Source: an uncultured Paracoccaceae bacterium (GTDB taxonomy: Bacteria > Pseudomonadota > Alphaproteobacteria > Rhodobacterales > Rhodobacteraceae). Taken from it: DNA of 64,000 bases. The notes below the pieces were generated by a model. It searched no databases, was not told the origin of the DNA, and worked only from the letters and a program-made list of their open reading frames with translations. Of the stretch, positions 41,519-50,688 are shown piece by piece. The position numbers were made by a program, and so were the translations under genes. The stretch spans positions 1 to 64,000 of the forward strand of contig CANMAI010000014.1 of assembly GCA_947495795.1 (NCBI GenBank), written 5' to 3'. The first letter of the stretch is position 1. Every line of letters starts with the position of its first letter.

Positions 41519-42258
41519 GCCGCCCGCCATTGGTAAACGTCGATGCACTGCAACATGCGATCTCTTCCAAGCTGAGTTGTTTGGGAGAGACAACGCCCTA
41601 CGCCGCCGATGCGAATGAACCTGATCCGCGCTATCTTGGATACGGCGTTAGGGCGCCCGAGATGAAGCGTTTTTTGACCAGTCTGAAGCCTGACTTTGCC
41701 GCCTTGGACACAGAACAGAAAGTTAACTTGGCCACGAACCTCATAGCTTCGGGGTATGGCGAACAAAAGAGTGTAGCTTTGGCTCTCCTTGAGGAGGTGC
41801 CTGAATACTTTACACCGGGGCGATTTGATCAGTTGGAAGACCTCGTAAGCGGCCTTCATGGCTGGAGCAAAATCGACGGTGTTACTAAGTTGTTTTTGCC
41901 AAGTATTCTACAACGGCATGAGCGTGAAATGATCGAACTCTTGAGCAGCTGGAATACCCACGGTGACCGATGGTTGCGCCGAGCGAGCGTCGTTTTATTC
42001 ACGCGCAAGGTAGCGAAATCGGGCTTGTTCAAAGACGTCGCGCTTCGCCACTGCGATGTCTTGATCCGTGATGCTGAACACTTGGTGCAAACCGGCGTTG
42101 GTTGGTGCCTCCGTGATCTTATGCGATGGCATAGAGAAGAAATTCTGCCCTATGTCGTTGATCTCAGAAGGATGGGTGTGAGTAGTAAAATTACGCTCTA
42201 TGCTCTACGGGACATCAAAGGCGAAGAGCGCAAAGCCGTTTTGCATCAGAACCTATAG
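41515..42258 (+). CDS. AlkD-like DNA alkylation repair protein
   Basis: 247 residues of HEAT-like helical repeats. YLGYGVRAPEMKRF, the HGWSKIDGV segment, DRWLRRASVVLF and TGVGWCLRDL correspond to the conserved regions of the AlkD/AlkC-like DNA glycosylases that remove positively charged alkylated bases. Length matches the family. It stands alone. Confidence 0.88.
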   Translation: MSRPPLVNVDALQHAISSKLSCLGETTPYAADANEPDPRYLGYGVRAPEMKRFLTSLKPDFAALDTEQKVNLATNLIASGYGEQKSVALALLEEVPEYFTPGRFDQLEDLVSGLHGWSKIDGVTKLFLPSILQRHEREMIELLSSWNTHGDRWLRRASVVLFTRKVAKSGLFKDVALRHCDVLIRDAEHLVQTGVGWCLRDLMRWHREEILPYVVDLRRMGVSSKITLYALRDIKGEERKAVLHQNL

Positions 42259-42449
42259 AGTCATAGAATAGGAACCGAGTGCCGAAAATGGTGCGCAGCG
42301 CAGCTTCTGTCAATCTGGGCTCTCTAGAACCTTAGCTGGGCGTCGTATAGACGGAAGTTATGGCATTACGGAGGATTTCTCTCTCTCGCGCAAATGACCC
42401 GATGCGTGCTTCTTAAAGGGTAGATCAGTCGAAAATCTATATCAACTTG

Positions 42450-43361
42450 TCACGTCTGAAACGCCGACTTTGCTTTATTCACAAGGAAGTCCTTCATCAC
42501 GCGTGTTTTAGGTGGAAGGTATTCCCGATTTGAGTACATCGCATGGACACTAAGTGGGGGCACCTCGAACTCTTCCAAGACGCGGACAAGCTCACCGGAG
42601 TTCAGTTCGGCGACATAAGCGAATTCCGGTATCCGCGTAATCCCACGTCCACCCATGACCAGCATTCTTTCCATATGCGCTTCATTGCATCTAACCTTCA
42701 TGGGTGCATCGATTTTGATCGACCGGCCGTCGTCTTGCGAGTAGTCCCAATTGTTGACAATGTCGTGGCTGGCGAACGTGATCAAATGGTGCTCGGACAG
42801 ATCAGACGGGTGCTGGGGCACCCCATGTTCGGCCAGGTAACCCGGCGTGGCGACTGTCGGCAGCGAAGTTCTAAAGAGCTCGCGCGCGATCAGGCTTGAG
42901 TCGGGCAACTGGCCAATTCGCACGATCAGATCATAGCTTTCGGCCACCATGTCAACATGTCGGTCTGATACGTCGACATTGAGTGTGATGTCTGGGAATT
43001 TCTCCAAAAATTCTGGCATCCAGGCACTGAAACATCCCTGCGCAAAGATCACCGGCACACTCACTTTCAACTCGCCATAGGGCCGGTCACCGAGGGTTTG
43101 AAGTTTTGTCTCGATGACCCTTGCGTCCAACAAGATGCGTCGCGCGTTTTCATAGTAGACCCGTCCTGTCTCTGTCAGACTGATTTTGCGTGTGGTTCTG
43201 TTAAGCAGCCGAGAACAAAGCCGTGTCTCAAGGCGCGTAAGCTCCTTGCTGACATAGGAAGTTGTGTGTCCCAGGCGGCTTGCTGCTGCAGTAAGACTCT
43301 GCAACTCGACGACCGCGCAGAACAACACCATGCCGTCTAGTAAGTGCTTGTTATCTTCCAA
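42450..43361 (-). CDS. LysR-family transcriptional regulator
   Basis: 303 residues from a TTG at 43361; an ATG at 43331 would shorten it by ten. Winged helix with SLTAAASRLGHTTSYVSKELTRLETRL, then a periplasmic-binding-like effector domain (GELKVSVPVIFAQG onward). It belongs to the large group with an R-TTRKISLTETG segment. No divergent target gene is nearby, so its regulon is unclear. Confidence 0.9.
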   Translation of the reverse strand: MEDNKHLLDGMVLFCAVVELQSLTAAASRLGHTTSYVSKELTRLETRLCSRLLNRTTRKISLTETGRVYYENARRILLDARVIETKLQTLGDRPYGELKVSVPVIFAQGCFSAWMPEFLEKFPDITLNVDVSDRHVDMVAESYDLIVRIGQLPDSSLIARELFRTSLPTVATPGYLAEHGVPQHPSDLSEHHLITFASHDIVNNWDYSQDDGRSIKIDAPMKVRCNEAHMERMLVMGGRGITRIPEFAYVAELNSGELVRVLEEFEVPPLSVHAMYSNREYLPPKTRVMKDFLVNKAKSAFQT

Positions 43362-43642
43362 TCAATGCTCTCTTCTGTTCTTGTTTGGCAATGGTATTCA
43401 TATTTTGTCTGGCGGCGTGGAAGGCAATCCACCTCAAGACCGCAATGTGAATTCGGCGAAAATTTGCGTCGGCGCGGGGCGAAGAGGCGTCTGGACCTCA
43501 TTCAATGCCGCGAGACTACCGGTTTTGGAATTGCAAGAGCCCTGGAAGACGCGATCAATGTCAGACTTTTCGGTGAGCCCTTAGCGTCATGACAGCGACG
43601 CTATGTCAAGCAGCATAGTTAAGCCTGCGCAAACACAATACA

Positions 43643-43867
43643 TCAAGCGTCCAAACAGTGATCTTGGCCGCGATCAGGGCTTCCGTCGAAGATATCCTCG
43701 ATCTGTCTTTCAAACAGATTGGCAATCTTGAATGCCAAGGGTAGCGATGGATCGTAACGCCCCGCCTCAATTGCATTGATGGTCTGGCGAGACACGTCGA
43801 GCTTCTCTCCTAGTACAGCTTGTGACCAACCAAACTCTGTACGTAGAGCCTTAAGAACGTTCTTCAT
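43643..43867 (-). CDS. XRE-family helix-turn-helix protein
   Basis: 74 residues from the ATG at 43867, sharing one base with the stop of the membrane-protein gene (TGATG). WSQAVLGEKLDVSRQTINAIEAG is the HTH, followed by DPSLPLAFKIANLFERQIEDIF, the arrangement of small Cro-like regulators that pair with membrane proteins. It probably autoregulates the two-gene unit. Confidence 0.9.
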   Translation of the reverse strand: MKNVLKALRTEFGWSQAVLGEKLDVSRQTINAIEAGRYDPSLPLAFKIANLFERQIEDIFDGSPDRGQDHCLDA

Positions 43868-44265
43868 CAGAACGTGCCTTCTTTTTTGGATATGAGCCCT
43901 ACCGAGGTCGAGTAAGTAGTCAAGAAGATGGGCATCAACCAAAAGACTTGTAGCTTTGGCGCGTCAACCAACATCTCCAGTGTTCCCCATCCTGTAGCCA
44001 CAACCATGACACTGGCAATGCCGAAAAGAACAGCCTTGATCTGGATAAGGCGCAAATACTCGTCAATCTCATTGATGAAGCGCCAGTGGGCCCAAAAAAT
44101 CGCCACCATTGCGACAATGGGAACGACGGCAAGACCATAGAGCGCATATGGAGACAGGGCCAGGTTTTCGGAAGCCCATATTGTGCCCACCGAACCTACC
44201 AGGTACGCAACGATAGATGGGAAAAATACCTTGAAATAGCGGCGGGTTGCGAGTTCTGTTGTCAC
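43867..44265 (-). CDS. Four-helix membrane protein paired with an HTH regulator
   Basis: 132 residues from a GTG with AAAGGAG eight bases upstream. Four hydrophobic helices (about 10-32, 40-60, 75-97 and 105-127). Two-gene units of a DUF2178/DUF2975-like membrane protein and a small XRE protein are widespread, but their function is not established. No specific family is claimed. Confidence 0.78.
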   Translation of the reverse strand: MTTELATRRYFKVFFPSIVAYLVGSVGTIWASENLALSPYALYGLAVVPIVAMVAIFWAHWRFINEIDEYLRLIQIKAVLFGIASVMVVATGWGTLEMLVDAPKLQVFWLMPIFLTTYSTSVGLISKKEGTF

Positions 44266-44717
44266 CTTGTTTCTCCTTTAATATGGAAAGCTTACTTTAC
44301 ATATTGGCTCTCCGAGAGATGTCAAGTACCCTTTCCACCTTGCTACTTTTTGTTCAACGAAACGAAACTCAAGTGACTCGCACAATTCAGATGCGGGATG
44401 GTTCACACTGGCCGAGTCTACTCCATTGCTATCAGGCAATAGCATGAGGCCCATCGCTCCATAGAACGATATTGAAAGGCCGCTTGCTTGCTTGCGCATT
44501 GCAGCGATTGCTTCCGTGGACCGGTCATTCGCTGCAACCTGAAGAACGACCAAGTTGGGCTCGCAGCGGTCATCTGACAGCTTCTGTCAGGTTCTTCGTG
44601 TAACGGCAGGCGTCTGCGGGACGAAGCGGACTGCCAATACTCTTGCTTGAGTGTTCGCTTGTTCAAAACGTAGGCTGTAGTGAGCCCGAACTTGTTTCAA
44701 AATTGGAAAGATAGGTC
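44266..44717. other. 452-base gap without a recognised gene
   Basis: Upstream of both the membrane-protein/HTH unit and the divergent binding-protein gene. Open frames of 82-91 codons on the minus strand show no family pattern and unlikely starts. The promoters of the two flanking units should lie here. Nothing else could be assigned. Confidence 0.4.
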
Positions 44718-45389
44718 GTGACTGATGTAACTCGATTTGTCACTCCGGTGGCGCTTATTGATGTCATCAAAATGATCGCTCCTGAATTTGAGCGGTCAAC
44801 TGGTTACAGACTAGAACTCTCAATCATGCTTAACCCAGAGGTACCAACCTACATCCTGGATGGGGCACCTTGGTCTCTTGCAGCGTCGAACCCATGGCAT
44901 CTGGAGGAGATCGAGATTGGCAAACGCGGACCAATTCTACCCCTTGGGCGATCACCTCTCGCGTTTGGTGCGTTGGGCCAAGGCAGGAAGGCAGCAACCG
45001 ATGAGGCCGAAATTTCAAAGCTGCTTCACAGGTCGAAACGGATCGGAGTAACGGGTGCCGGAACAAGTGGTGAGACTTTTGCTCGGCTATTGGATCGACT
45101 GGACCTAACTGAAGAAATGCGAAACCGCGTGATACCGTTGCAAGGGGGAGAACCTATGAGGAAGCTCTTGGCAGGAGAATTGGATCTTGCTGCACTTCCA
45201 CTGACCAATGTTGCCCCAATCCCGGGCGTCCGCGCGGCAGCGATTTGTCCATGGGACATGGAGGTCCATATCGATCTGGCGCTCTGTCTTCATCCAGAGG
45301 CCTGCACTGGTTCGCACGCTTTCGTAGCTTGGCTTGTTTCTACTGCGCGCGACGCCACTCTGTCTGCGCTTGGCTTGCTGCGTGCCTAG
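44718..45389 (+). CDS. ModA-like substrate-binding fold protein without signal peptide
   Basis: 223 residues from a GTG. It has a type II periplasmic-binding-protein fold: LIDVIKMIAPEFERSTGYRL, RIGVTGAGTSGETFARLLDRL, and a late TGSHAFVAWLVSTAR segment like the last helix of molybdate-binding ModA. There is no signal peptide, so it is likely cytosolic. It may be a sensor or an orphan binding domain; no transporter genes adjoin. Confidence 0.72.
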   Translation: MTDVTRFVTPVALIDVIKMIAPEFERSTGYRLELSIMLNPEVPTYILDGAPWSLAASNPWHLEEIEIGKRGPILPLGRSPLAFGALGQGRKAATDEAEISKLLHRSKRIGVTGAGTSGETFARLLDRLDLTEEMRNRVIPLQGGEPMRKLLAGELDLAALPLTNVAPIPGVRAAAICPWDMEVHIDLALCLHPEACTGSHAFVAWLVSTARDATLSALGLLRA

Positions 45390-45446
45390 CAGACCGGCCG
45401 ATCCATCTACTCAACAATTGGCAGTTCAGAGAATTTGACCGCGCGG

Positions 45447-45953
45447 CTATCCCGGATCGCGAGAAAGCAGGGCTGAGAAAGCTGCCGTGTCTAGGAATGC
45501 AATGACCTCTGTGACAACACCACCATCCATCTTGAAGATCCAGAGGTAGTTGTTTCTATAAACATCACCGGCTGCCGTTCTTCCTTCGCCATCGAAATGA
45601 ATGATAACCTCGTCACCATCTGCCCAAACACTGTGTACGGTGGGGCTGAGACCTTCGCTCATGCGTTCGCTGAAGGGTTCGACCGTGCGGGAGAGCAAGT
45701 CTACTTTTCCGTGGTACGTTCCCGATACCATTGGATCGAAACCTGTGATGGTCCAGATGACGTCATCGGCTAGGAGGTCGAACACGTTGACTGTGCCCGC
45801 CTCCCAGCCTTTGAACGCGTCACCAACAATCTGTCGGTTTTCTTCTTCCATCGAGGAGTCTTCAGCGGCACTGGGAGAAAACCAAAGTGCTAGCATCAAA
45901 CAAACGACGAGGCTCAAGCCACGCAGAATGGTAAGTCGGTAGGTCTTGGCCAT
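45447..45953 (-). CDS. Secreted NTF2-like (SnoaL/limonene-epoxide-hydrolase-fold) protein
   Basis: 168 residues from the ATG at 45953, preceded by GGAG. Signal peptide (1-30, SAAED), then RQIVGDAFKGWEAG, DDVIWTITGFDP and the HFDGEGRTAAGDVYRNNYLWIF run of the ketosteroid-isomerase-like fold. It lies downstream of the Atu4866-domain gene on the same strand, 53 bases away. Confidence 0.82.
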   Translation of the reverse strand: MAKTYRLTILRGLSLVVCLMLALWFSPSAAEDSSMEEENRQIVGDAFKGWEAGTVNVFDLLADDVIWTITGFDPMVSGTYHGKVDLLSRTVEPFSERMSEGLSPTVHSVWADGDEVIIHFDGEGRTAAGDVYRNNYLWIFKMDGGVVTEVIAFLDTAAFSALLSRDPG

Positions 45954-46006
45954 TTTGATCTCCGGTCTCATATGCCGTTGACTTCACGGTGGATTGGGGA
46001 GGGGCG

Positions 46007-46384
46007 CTATTGCTCGCGATAGAAAACGTAACCGCCGTGATAGAGGACACCATCTCGGAACTGGCCATCGGCATAGAAGCCGGTGTCGTCCCAATATTGG
46101 ATGATGTCGCCGGTGACGTGATAGCGACCCTGATAGGCACTTTCCCGGTCACCGCGTGCCTCATCGTAACGCCCGTTCGGGAGTAAATCGTGGCGGATAT
46201 GGCCGTCTTCTGTCACCCACATGCCGACGAATTCATGCGTTTGCGGCTCAGTCGGAGACTCGGGACGCGGTGAGCGGGGGAAATCGGTGGTGACAAGCTG
46301 CGCGCCAGCGGTCGTGCCACTCATGATGACCCCCAATCCGACTGCGAAAACCTTGGCAAGCAATCCATGTCCAATCCCCCTCAC
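46007..46384 (-). CDS. Secreted Atu4866-domain protein
   Basis: 125 residues from a GTG that overlaps the upstream stop (GTGA). Signal peptide (1-28), then FVGMWVTEDGHIRHDLLPNGRYDEARG and YWDDTGFYADGQFRDGVLYHGG, which closely fit the Atu4866 family of small beta-barrel proteins. No function is established. It is co-transcribed with a periplasmic CMD-family protein and perhaps the NTF2-like gene. Confidence 0.85.
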   Translation of the reverse strand: MRGIGHGLLAKVFAVGLGVIMSGTTAGAQLVTTDFPRSPRPESPTEPQTHEFVGMWVTEDGHIRHDLLPNGRYDEARGDRESAYQGRYHVTGDIIQYWDDTGFYADGQFRDGVLYHGGYVFYREQ

Positions 46385-46866
46385 TGGTCTGTTCCAGCAC
46401 TGCGCCGCTCTTCAAACAGCTCCGACATGGTCTGCGAGGCGAGGATCGCCTTCGGAAAACCTGCTGGCACGGTGATCATGTAGACGATCTCTTTCAGTTC
46501 ATCTTCGGTCACACCGACATTGAGAGCATAGCCTGCGTGGATCTTCATCAACCCACGCTCTCCCATGGCCGCAAAGGCCGCCACAGCTGCAAGCTGGCGC
46601 GTGCGGTCGTCAAGACCAGGACGTGTCCAGACGTCGCCCAGGGCATAGGCTTGGGTTGCTTCAGCCAAGAACGGGAATTCTTCACGCATGTTCTCCAGCG
46701 TGGTTTGAGGAACGCCGTTGTTCAGCTTGAGAATGACATCAGCACCAAGCTGAAGCCGCTCTTCTGTCGTGTCTGGCATGGTGCTTCCTTCATTCGATTG
46801 CGCGTTCACGGGAGTCATCGAGAGGCTGGTCGCAACCGCGATGGCTGAAAGGGTAGTCTTGTACAT
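46381..46866 (-). CDS. Periplasmic carboxymuconolactone-decarboxylase family protein
   Basis: 161 residues from the ATG at 46866. Signal peptide (1-26, PVNAQ), then a CMD domain with DVWTRPGLDDRTRQLAAVAAFAAMG, KIHAGYALNVGVTEDELKEIVYM and FPKAILASQTM. There is no CxxC, so this is of the decarboxylase-like rather than the AhpD-like type. Export is unusual for the family. It overlaps the Atu4866-domain gene by four bases. Confidence 0.88.
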   Translation of the reverse strand: MYKTTLSAIAVATSLSMTPVNAQSNEGSTMPDTTEERLQLGADVILKLNNGVPQTTLENMREEFPFLAEATQAYALGDVWTRPGLDDRTRQLAAVAAFAAMGERGLMKIHAGYALNVGVTEDELKEIVYMITVPAGFPKAILASQTMSELFEERRSAGTDQ

Positions 46867-46945
46867 TGGCAGTATCCTTCTGTTTGATGCTGAGTACCGA
46901 AGACATTCAAACTCGAACCTCTTCAGCACAGAGTGAGGTTTGTGG

Positions 46946-47800
46946 TCAGGCGGCAGATGCGGTTGCGCCGTCTGTCGATTTGGACAAGTCCTGCCACTTG
47001 GCCAGTTCACCTTTTCGGGCGTCGTAGGCACCACTCAGATACTCGAAGGCATCCGAGCCAGCGGCGTAGCGCAGGGGCGCATCTTCATCTCGCGAAAGCC
47101 GCACGAGCGCCGCACCCAACTTCGCGGGGTCGCCGGCCTGCACATGGTTCTGCGATTGATAGAAGCCCTGCGTCGCCTTGGCGTATTCGGCATAGTCACT
47201 AATCGGCTGATCTGTGTATCGGATTGAGCTTTCATCGAGGAAATCAGTGCGGAAAAAGCCGGGCTCCACGATGGTGACGCCGATATTGAATGGTTTTACC
47301 TCAAGGGCCAGACATTCCGAGAACCCTTCGACCGCAAATTTTGTGGCGCAGTAGATCGACGCAATGTCGAAGCCGAGCGCGCCACCAATGGACGAAATGT
47401 TGAAGATGTGGCCCGACTTTTGCGATCTCATGGCCGGCAGCACGGCGCGGGTGACGTGCATCGTGCCATGCACGTTGGTGTCGAACTGGCGGACGATCTT
47501 TTCGTGCTCTATCTCCTCGAACACGCCAAGCTGCCCATAGCCTGCATTGTTCACGAGGACATCGATGCGTCCGAAATGATCAACGGCTTTGGCAACGGCG
47601 GCATCGGCTTGGCTAGCGTCTGTTACATCCAGCTGTAGTGCGAGAGCGTCGTCGGTATCCGGCAGTATTTTTTTGACAGCATCCGCGTCCCGCCCGGTCG
47701 CTACGACACGATCACCGGCATCCAAAGCCGCTTTTGCAATCTGAAGACCAAGGCCACGTGAAGCTCCGGTTACGAACCATACTTTTTTGCTATCTGTCAT
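46946..47800 (-). CDS. Short-chain dehydrogenase/reductase
   Basis: 284 residues from the ATG at 47800, preceded by GGAGG. Classical SDR: TGASRGLG, NNAGYGQLG, NISSIGG, YCATK and PGFFRTDF. The length with an extended C-terminus is that of the 'oxidoreductase' SDR group related to 3-oxoacyl reductases and retinol-type dehydrogenases. It is divergent from an AraC regulator, which probably controls it, and lies 79 bases upstream of the CMD/Atu4866 unit. Confidence 0.93.
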   Translation of the reverse strand: MTDSKKVWFVTGASRGLGLQIAKAALDAGDRVVATGRDADAVKKILPDTDDALALQLDVTDASQADAAVAKAVDHFGRIDVLVNNAGYGQLGVFEEIEHEKIVRQFDTNVHGTMHVTRAVLPAMRSQKSGHIFNISSIGGALGFDIASIYCATKFAVEGFSECLALEVKPFNIGVTIVEPGFFRTDFLDESSIRYTDQPISDYAEYAKATQGFYQSQNHVQAGDPAKLGAALVRLSRDEDAPLRYAAGSDAFEYLSGAYDARKGELAKWQDLSKSTDGATASAA

Positions 47801-47888
47801 ATCGACCTCCTGTCTGTCGTTGGCCCCATGATCGGGGCCGTCGCTCATGCAAGAGATATGTGGACGCCCGTGCTCTAAGCGGTAGCAC

Positions 47889-47902
47889 GATCCCACGGGA
47901 TC
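47889..47902. promoter_or_regulatory. Palindrome between SDR and AraC genes
   Basis: GATCCC-AC-GGGATC, perfect 6-base arms, in the 200-base divergent region. A second perfect pair GGCCCC / GGGGCC lies at 47822-47839. Either could be a regulator site; AraC proteins more often bind direct repeats, so the assignment is uncertain. Confidence 0.3.
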
Positions 47903-48000
47903 ATTGCCTAATTCTCCGTGAAGGTGGGAAAACTGCTTATCTCAGCCTAGATGTTATGCAATGCAGCCGCACGGCTTGCTTATGATATGTGGAAAAAACC

Positions 48001-49002
48001 ATGACAGAAACGGTGGAAGATCTTGCGAAGCTGGTTGCCCAATTTGTGCGATCTGACGGCGTTCATACAACTCCGGTTCCTCGTTTGGATCTCATCCGCA
48101 GCACGCAGCAGACCCAAGACCTGCATGCGGTTCACGAACCGGCACTTTGTATCGTAGTGCAAGGTGCAAAGCGGGTGATGCTTGGCGATCATATCTATGA
48201 TTACGACCCCGCAAACTACCTGGTTGTGTCTTTCGACCTCCCCATTGTCGGGCAGATCACGTCCGCCAGCCTTGCAGAACCCTATCTTTGCATTCGCATT
48301 GGTATTGATGCGGGAGTCCTGTCCGATCTTGCTGTGGATATGCCTTGGGATGATGAAGCACCGTCAAAAGGGCCAGGTTTGTTTCTTGGTGAAACAACGC
48401 CGGATATTGTGGATGCCGCGATGCGGTTGGTCAGACTTATTGAATCGCCCGACGATATTCCCGCGCTTGCTAAACTCTATGAGCGTGAGTTGCTTTACCG
48501 GATTATCCGTGCGCCGGGCGGACAGGCCGTGTTGCGCAGTGTCTATGGGCCGGGGCAGGGGAAGCAGATCTCTCGTGTGATCGCCTCGATCAAAAAAAAC
48601 TACCGGGAGCCGTTTGAAATGGCCCGACTGGCCAAAGAAGCCCATTTGCAACCCTCGGCTTTGCACCAGCACTTCAAGGCTGTAACGCTCATGTCACCAT
48701 TGCAATATCACAAACGTCTCCGTCTTCAGGAAGCACGTAGGCTGATGCTGTTCGAAGAGAAGTCGGCGGCGCAGGCGGCATTTGCAGTGGGATATGAAAG
48801 CCCATCGCAATTTAGCCGCGAATACCGTCGGCAGTTTGGTTTGCCGCCAATAAAAGACATCGAAGTGTTGGCGGATTCGATCCTTGCTACCGATCCTCGA
48901 GGCAGGGAATCCATTGATATGAGACCATCAGTAGCTAGCGGTCAGTTTTCTCGCCCAAAGCATTTGACATCCCGTCCAACTCTGAATGATCGAGGCCAAT
49001 GA
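48001..49002 (+). CDS. AraC-family regulator with AraC_N domain
   Basis: 333 residues from the ATG at 48001; a GTG at 47989 would add four. The N-terminal cupin-like sensor domain (EPALCIVVQGAKRVMLGDHIYDY) is the AraC_N type, and the C-terminus has two HTH motifs (MARLAKEAHLQPSALHQHFKAV and SAAQAAFAVGYESPSQFSREYRRQFG). It is divergent from the SDR gene. Its last 68 bases overlap the end of the convergent CMD gene, an unusually long convergent overlap. Confidence 0.93.
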   Translation: MTETVEDLAKLVAQFVRSDGVHTTPVPRLDLIRSTQQTQDLHAVHEPALCIVVQGAKRVMLGDHIYDYDPANYLVVSFDLPIVGQITSASLAEPYLCIRIGIDAGVLSDLAVDMPWDDEAPSKGPGLFLGETTPDIVDAAMRLVRLIESPDDIPALAKLYERELLYRIIRAPGGQAVLRSVYGPGQGKQISRVIASIKKNYREPFEMARLAKEAHLQPSALHQHFKAVTLMSPLQYHKRLRLQEARRLMLFEEKSAAQAAFAVGYESPSQFSREYRRQFGLPPIKDIEVLADSILATDPRGRESIDMRPSVASGQFSRPKHLTSRPTLNDRGQ

Positions 49003-49516
49003 TCGTGTCGGTAAGGGATATCATCGTGTAATAGCCTAGGATTCCCAGAAGTTCGATGACACCCGCTTCACCAAGAGTCTCACGTATCACCGCAAAAGTA
49101 TCGTCCGCCACACCGCCTGCTCGCAAAGCCTCTCTACAAAATGCAACCACCGCCCGCTCGTCTTCTTGGGCGTGGATGCCATCTGCCGGGAGCTCTTTCT
49201 CGTCAACCACATGCTGTATGAATGCCTCGGTCAGCCCGTTGACCTTGGCAGGGCCAATATGACCCTTGATCGCATATTTTGCACCCCAATGAACTGCACA
49301 GCAGAGGATGGCCAGTTCCGAAAGGCGGGTGGGCAAGGATGTTTGATACTTGCAGAATGCGCCGAGCTTCTGAGCGTGGGTCGCAAACACCGGGCTATGC
49401 AGCCAAAGCGCAACGGGCCCACGTACGACGCCGCGCGGGCCAGTTCGAATTGCCTCGTAGGCTTCGCTTTGGTCCGGCGTCATCCTGTCGCTTTGCGGGG
49501 GTAATATACGTCGCAT
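48935..49516 (-). CDS. Carboxymuconolactone-decarboxylase family protein
   Basis: 193 residues from the ATG at 49516 (a TTG at 49570 would add 18). CMD fold with LPTRLSELAILCCAVHWGAKYAIKGH and the late EAGVIELLGILGYYTMISLTD. Two adjacent cysteines precede the HWGAKY motif in place of a CxxC. Likely a hydratase, decarboxylase or peroxidase-like enzyme. Its C-terminal coding end overlaps the AraC gene tail by 68 bases. Confidence 0.88.
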   Translation of the reverse strand: MRRILPPQSDRMTPDQSEAYEAIRTGPRGVVRGPVALWLHSPVFATHAQKLGAFCKYQTSLPTRLSELAILCCAVHWGAKYAIKGHIGPAKVNGLTEAFIQHVVDEKELPADGIHAQEDERAVVAFCREALRAGGVADDTFAVIRETLGEAGVIELLGILGYYTMISLTDTIIGLDHSELDGMSNALGEKTDR

Positions 49517-49680
49517 TCTGCCAGCCTGAGTGTTCGGGATGCCGTCAAAGTACCGGGGCAAGATGACCAAAGCCGCATCAATATGGAGATATCAGTATTC
49601 TCCTATTCTGAAGCCAAATGGATCGGAAAGAAGGTATGCTATGGGGGAACTCAAGCTGTAGGCTCAGAACCCAGATCGTC

Positions 49681-50526
49681 ATGACCTTCGAACCAGTGGT
49701 TCAAACCATCGTACCCGGCAAAGTCGCACACTTCGAAATGGGTGGTGTGTCATTTGAAATCGTCTCTGACGGTGCGGTGGTGTCTGGTCCACCTGAAAAA
49801 ACACATCCACATGCGGATGCGGGATATGTCAACAAAATCCTAGACAACCATGGCCTTCCACATGACCGGCTGGACTTTGCAGCCAACATTCTGATCGCTG
49901 AAAGCCACGGGAGCCGAACTATGTTCGATGCGGGTCTCGGCCCAGTTTCCAATCCTCCCGCATGGGGCCGCGCGGCAGGTGATGCTTTTCACAACATGCG
50001 CATTGGATCGATCCACGCGCCAGATCGGATTGCGCTGACCCATGCGCATGGCGAACATATCGGTGGCCTCATCGATGAGATTGGCAATCCTCGTTTTCCA
50101 AATGCTGAAGTCTATGCGCCATTCGAAGAGCACGCTTTCTGGACAGATCCAATCCGAACAGGTCCAGCGTGGGCATTCGATTGTGGCCTAGCACGGACAG
50201 TTTTCTCCGCTGTCGACAAAAACCTGAAACTCTTTGCTTCTGACCCGGGCCTGAAAGACAGCGGTGTGACAGCAATACCGACGCCTGGTCATACGATCAC
50301 GCACACCGCCTATCGGATAAAAACCGAAGCAGGGGACGTTCTGCATTTTGGCGATGCGGCACGTCATAGCATCCTCAATGTCGTCTATCCGGAGTGGAAA
50401 TTTGTCGGCGACTTTGATCCGGTGCAATGCGTATGCACGCGCCTGAGACTTTTTGAAGATGCCGTTCGGACAGGAGCCCTGGTTTTTTCCTATCATTGGC
50501 CTTTCCCGGGTATTGGCCATCTCTAA
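49681..50526 (+). CDS. MBL-fold hydrolase with HxHxEH metal motif
   Basis: 281 residues from the ATG at 49681; an ATG at 49618 adds a leader without family character. Metallo-beta-lactamase fold: LIAESHGSRTMFDAGLG, ALTHAHGEHIGGL, IPTPGHTITHTAY and HFGDAARH. The canonical motif HxHxDH reads HxHxEH here, so the second-metal Asp is replaced by Glu. Cytoplasmic, substrate unknown. It stands alone between the CMD gene and the catabolic island. Confidence 0.86.
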   Translation: MTFEPVVQTIVPGKVAHFEMGGVSFEIVSDGAVVSGPPEKTHPHADAGYVNKILDNHGLPHDRLDFAANILIAESHGSRTMFDAGLGPVSNPPAWGRAAGDAFHNMRIGSIHAPDRIALTHAHGEHIGGLIDEIGNPRFPNAEVYAPFEEHAFWTDPIRTGPAWAFDCGLARTVFSAVDKNLKLFASDPGLKDSGVTAIPTPGHTITHTAYRIKTEAGDVLHFGDAARHSILNVVYPEWKFVGDFDPVQCVCTRLRLFEDAVRTGALVFSYHWPFPGIGHL

Positions 50527-50688
50527 CGCGTGAAAGAAAACAGCTACCGATTTTTGCCTCTATCCGCTTAATTCTATGCCAAAGCGGCATACTATCAGGA
50601 TCAATCGAAGACGGACAGAGCAACCAGAGCTATGGCGGTCCTGTCCACAGAAGGCGGCACATCATTCCTCGACCTTTGCAATTTCCGA

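Noticed and set aside
43400-43592. Plus-strand frame ending in an Arg-rich segment and RALEDAINVRLFGEPLAS
   Set aside because: No start or ribosome site, no recognised family, and it overlaps the LysR promoter region; it may be a decayed fragment but cannot be supported.
44278-44666. Two minus-strand frames of 82-91 codons in the 452-base gap
   Set aside because: Overlapping frames with unlikely starts and composition unlike the neighbouring genes; no family pattern.
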